A stretch of 51,270 nucleotides of DNA. Origin: UBA6136 sp044350805 (GTDB taxonomy: Bacteria > Pseudomonadota > Gammaproteobacteria > Methylococcales > Methylococcaceae). The stretch covers positions 1 through 51,270 of the forward strand of contig JBILGU010000018.1 in the NCBI GenBank assembly GCA_044350805.1. Reading direction: 5' to 3'. Below are positions 49,021 through 51,270 of the stretch, piece after piece. The notes below the pieces were generated by a model. The model saw nothing but the letters and a program-made list of their open reading frames with translations, did not search any database and was not told the DNA's origin. Both the position numbers and the translations under genes were made by a program. Numbering within the stretch: position 1 is the first letter of the stretch; every line of letters starts with the position of its first letter.

Positions 49021-50127
49021 ATGGAAATCGGTATCCCGAGAGAAATCAAGGACAGTGAGGGACGAGTTTCCCTCTCTCCCAGTGCGGTAAGCCAGTTGGT
49101 TAGGGCGGGCCACCGTGTCAAGGTTGAACAGGGCGCAGGGATCGGTTCAGGATTTCAGGACAAGGAATACCTCGCGGTCGGGGCTTTCCTTGTAGCCGTC
49201 GAGGAAGCATGGCAAAGCGATTTGGTCATCAAGGTCAAAGAGCCCTTGCCTTCAGAGTATCCCTTCCTCAGCAAGCAGATCCTTTTCACCTTTCTTCATT
49301 TGTCGGGCGTTGATACCCGTTTGACGGATGCGCTTCTGACGGCGGGAACCTCAGGAGTCGCTTATGAAACCTTGGAGGCGCCTGACGGGAGCCTTCCTAT
49401 CCTCGCGCCGATGAGTGCCATTGCAGGCAATATGTCCGCATTGGTAGGTTCCTATTACCTGGGTCGGGCTCATGGTGGCAAAGGCGTTCAGCTGGGGCAG
49501 GTGCTGGGTCACAGCCACGGTAAAGTGCTGGTGATCGGGGATGGCGTTGTTGCGCAACATGCTGCGCGTTCTGCGGCCGGTCTGGGCGCCTCCGTTGTCA
49601 TGCTGGGACTTGATGCGCGCAAGGGGGAGATCTTGCGAGCGGAGCTGGGGACACGATTTAGCTTTCGCGCATCGTCTCATGAGGCGATCTCACGTCAGCT
49701 GCCGGACACGGACCTACTCATTGGCGCTGTCCTTCGGCGGGGGGCCAAGGCTGACTTCGTAGTGAAACAATCCCAGATCAAACTATTAAACAAAGGATCT
49801 GTGGTGGTCGATGTCAGCATCGATCAGGGGGGTTGTATCGAGACTTCACGTCCAACCAGTCATAGCCATCCTGTCTATGTCGAAGAGGGCGTGACGCATT
49901 ATTGTGTGACCAATATGCCGGGGGCCTACCCTCGAACGTCAACCCTTGCATTGTCAGAGGCCGTCCTACCCTATGCGATTCGGCTTGCGGACAAGGGTGT
50001 CGATGCGTTTCGAGAGGATCCTGGATTTGCCAGGGCGTTAAATACCTATGAGGGAACCTTGGTGATCAAAACGGTCGCCGACGATCTTCATTTAAGTCGT
50101 ACCTATAGGGATAACCCATTTATATGA
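49021..50127 (+). CDS. ald: Alanine dehydrogenase
   Basis: Ald reversibly makes pyruvate and ammonia from L-alanine with NAD. The 368-residue protein has the family start MEIGIPREIKDSEGRVSLSP, the Lys motif VIKVKEPLPSEYPFL, catalytic His in FTFLHLSG (about 95) and a Rossmann fold GDGVVAQHAARSAAGLGA (about 176-193). It also has VVVDVSIDQGGCIETSRPTS and NMPGAYPRTST. GGTAAGAGC lies near the ATG. It is separate from the rhodanese by 87 bases. The NAD(P)-binding GxGxxxxxA reads GDGVVAQHA, in line with the family. Confidence 0.94.
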   Translation: MEIGIPREIKDSEGRVSLSPSAVSQLVRAGHRVKVEQGAGIGSGFQDKEYLAVGAFLVAVEEAWQSDLVIKVKEPLPSEYPFLSKQILFTFLHLSGVDTRLTDALLTAGTSGVAYETLEAPDGSLPILAPMSAIAGNMSALVGSYYLGRAHGGKGVQLGQVLGHSHGKVLVIGDGVVAQHAARSAAGLGASVVMLGLDARKGEILRAELGTRFSFRASSHEAISRQLPDTDLLIGAVLRRGAKADFVVKQSQIKLLNKGSVVVDVSIDQGGCIETSRPTSHSHPVYVEEGVTHYCVTNMPGAYPRTSTLALSEAVLPYAIRLADKGVDAFREDPGFARALNTYEGTLVIKTVADDLHLSRTYRDNPFI

Positions 50128-50218
50128 ATCCGAGCGCGCTGCTAGGGGCGTGACTGGGTGGGCTGGAACTCCGTGGGGGGGTCTCCATCCGTTCAATGTA
50201 GCGTTGGAGTTGATGGTT

Positions 50219-50677
50219 ATGGAGAAGAAATCTACAACGAAAATTCAGGCCGGTCATCGTTACGGCAACTGGACCATCGTGGGGGATGCTGAGCGTATTG
50301 GCGGGGATCTTAGATACCCTTGTGAGTGCTCCTGCGGAACGCGAAGGCTTGTTTCTGCTATCACGCTGCGTAATGGCAGCTCAGCAAGCTGCGGATGCCT
50401 GAGGCGTGAGCGTCTTCAAAGGGTGAGTGATTCGGAATCGCTTCCGATTCCGCCTGAAGTCCAGGAGGTTTTCCACTTGATCAGTCAAGGGTGCCTCCCC
50501 CCAGCAGACCAATTCAGCATTGGTGATGGCTCTCCTTCCTGGACATTGCCAGCGATAGCGAAAATCCTTGGAATTGGAAGAAAGGAACTGATTGAGCATC
50601 TTCAGTCGGCAGGTCCCCGATTTGCTCACAATGCCGGTGAGGGCGGTCAGGAATACTACACCGCAGTGATTCAATAA
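50219..50677 (+). CDS. Zinc-cysteine protein of phage type, function unknown
   Basis: From the ATG at 50219 (MEKKSTT) with GGAG nine bases before, the product is 152 residues; the frame opens at 50150 and a second ATG is at 50213. It begins AGHRYGNWTIVGDAER and has CECSCGTRRLV and SCGCLRRERL. This is the Cys-x-Cys-x2-Gly ... Ser-Cys-Gly-Cys module seen in phage and mobile-element proteins, often next to DNA-binding AP2 or HNH domains. The C-terminal half (WTLPAIAKILGIGRKELIEH) looks like an HTH-like helical segment. Neighbours give no function. It may be a remnant of a mobile element. Confidence 0.6.
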   Translation: MEKKSTTKIQAGHRYGNWTIVGDAERIGGDLRYPCECSCGTRRLVSAITLRNGSSASCGCLRRERLQRVSDSESLPIPPEVQEVFHLISQGCLPPADQFSIGDGSPSWTLPAIAKILGIGRKELIEHLQSAGPRFAHNAGEGGQEYYTAVIQ

Positions 50678-50703
50678 AAAACGACCCCGCTGAGCATGCA
50701 AAA

Positions 50704-50723
50704 CAGGGGGCCTAGGCCCCCTG
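50704..50723 (-). terminator. Perfect palindrome terminator
   Basis: CAGGGGGCCTAGGCCCCCTG is a perfect 20-base palindrome, 21 bases past the stop of the reverse gene at 50745 and followed on that strand by TTTTGC. It also lies 26 bases after the forward gene stop at 50677, so it may serve both. Confidence 0.7.
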
Positions 50724-50744
50724 AGTCATCTCTGAAACCGAAGT

Positions 50745-51173
50745 TCAGTCGAGCGCCTTGAGGTCATCAATCACGACCTTCCACGCAGGATCCGTAAGGC
50801 TCCCGCCGGTCGTAAAACTCGTTTCCTGAAAGTCGTCTTTCCCTTTTCCGTCCCGAACAAAATTGCCACTGAATTCGATCTTGGTGCCATAGGGCAAATT
50901 GGAGACGGCCTTGTGGACTAAGCTTCCGGGCTTGATGTTTAAATCGGTCTTCAGCGTAATGCTGGGTGCGATCGAGATGAAAAGAGCGATGAATCCATCG
51001 CCTCCATCGTCTGGGGCGTGTTCGAGGATGCCTGCCCAGCGTTCAAAGCGGGTTTTGGGGAATCCTTGGCTCAGCGCCTCCTTTCTCGCGGCGCGCACTC
51101 GATCCTCATCTTTTCCCTGTAGGGCGTAAGGGCCCAGCCGTTTCACCTGTGATTTCGTAAGGTTGGTAGACAT
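50745..51173 (-). CDS. Unknown soluble protein of 142 residues
   Basis: The product has no signal peptide or cysteine cluster. The first half is helical and basic (TKSQVKRLGPYALQGKDEDR, then AARKEALSQGF). The second half is beta-like with IALFISIAPSITLKTD and IKPGSLVHKAVSNLPYGTKI, then EFSGNFVRDGKGK. The C-terminal part reads like an OB- or beta-sandwich ligand-binding region. GGAGAG lies before the ATG. It is divergent from the right-edge ORF, with only 28 bases between start codons. I do not recognise a family. Confidence 0.6.
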   Translation of the reverse strand: MSTNLTKSQVKRLGPYALQGKDEDRVRAARKEALSQGFPKTRFERWAGILEHAPDDGGDGFIALFISIAPSITLKTDLNIKPGSLVHKAVSNLPYGTKIEFSGNFVRDGKGKDDFQETSFTTGGSLTDPAWKVVIDDLKALD

Positions 51174-51201
51174 GCTCTCTCCATTTAATTGGAGGAGCGA
51201 A

Positions 51202-51270
51202 ATGACCAGACTGAAGCGAATGCGTGTTGTGGATGCCTGGCTTAGAAGTGGTCAGAGCACCATGGACTAT
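51202..51270 (+). CDS. First 23 codons of a probable transposase-type HTH gene
   Basis: An ATG at 51202 has a near-perfect GGAGGAG three to four bases upstream and remains open to the window edge. The peptide MTRLKRMRVVDAWLRSGQST continues into MDY. The W-x2-SG-x-S-x3-Y/F pattern is that of HTH N-termini of IS66/IS3-type accessory transposase proteins. It could also be another small DNA-binding protein. Too little is visible to decide. Confidence 0.45.
   Translation, partial: MTRLKRMRVVDAWLRSGQSTMDY

Noticed and set aside
1..51270. tRNA, rRNA and CRISPR arrays
   Set aside because: I found no cloverleaf with tRNA consensus positions, no rRNA segments and no regularly spaced repeats; absence by eye is not proof.

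Overview
The window looks like chromosomal DNA of a Gram-negative proteobacterium, most likely beta/gamma. Signs of this are a divergent rne/rluC pair with rluC followed by a HAD phosphatase and an S49 peptidase, a ubiC-ubiA pair, a PBP1A, CysB-type LysR regulators, a lipoprotein and outer-membrane barrel repertoire, and a PEP carboxylase of the bacterial type. A formaldehyde-activating enzyme (Fae) suggests methylotrophy or formaldehyde detoxification through methanopterin-linked C1 carriers. I cannot name the genus from sequence alone.

Layout. 1-6.2 kb is patchy: a sensor kinase with no ATPase domain, a decayed TnpB, a small secreted protein, an xth-ampG pair, and a complete DDE insertion sequence with end repeats lying just upstream of rpmE. 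6.2-15.8 kb is housekeeping: rpmE, PBP1A (mrcA), rne with a long structured leader, then rluC, a HAD phosphatase, sppA and a Nudix hydrolase as a tight forward operon.

16-26.5 kb is the accessory region and the most interesting part. A compact forward operon encodes an STN-like/HEAT exported protein, a small secreted protein, a DUF4266 lipoprotein, a very long DUF3570 outer-membrane protein fused to a second Met/His-rich barrel domain, and ApbE. Next to it lie two more copies of the small secreted family and three copies (one decayed) of a larger secreted family carrying a GHGC motif. Four of these secreted proteins are predicted to mature to an N-terminal histidine, which recalls copper histidine-brace proteins. 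I propose a surface or periplasmic metal/redox system; this is inference.

26.7-31.1 kb holds a candidate small RNA, a tiny zinc-ribbon ORF, and a reverse operon cysK-cysE-serB-ubiC-ubiA (serine to cysteine, then ubiquinone). 31.3-35.3 kb has a His-rich exported peptide and a reverse four-gene signalling operon: an orphan sensor domain, a lipoprotein, a histidine kinase and an OmpR-type regulator. 35.9-48.9 kb is dominated by sulfur acquisition: ppc-cysB-clcA in reverse, cysT-cysW-cysA forward without a binding-protein gene, a second cysB heading a reverse set of two YeeE/YedE-type membrane proteins and a 5'-truncated SufS-like desulfurase, then fae and a rhodanese. 49-51.3 kb contains alanine dehydrogenase, a zinc-binding phage-like protein, an unknown protein and, at the right edge, the first 23 codons of a probable transposase-type HTH gene.
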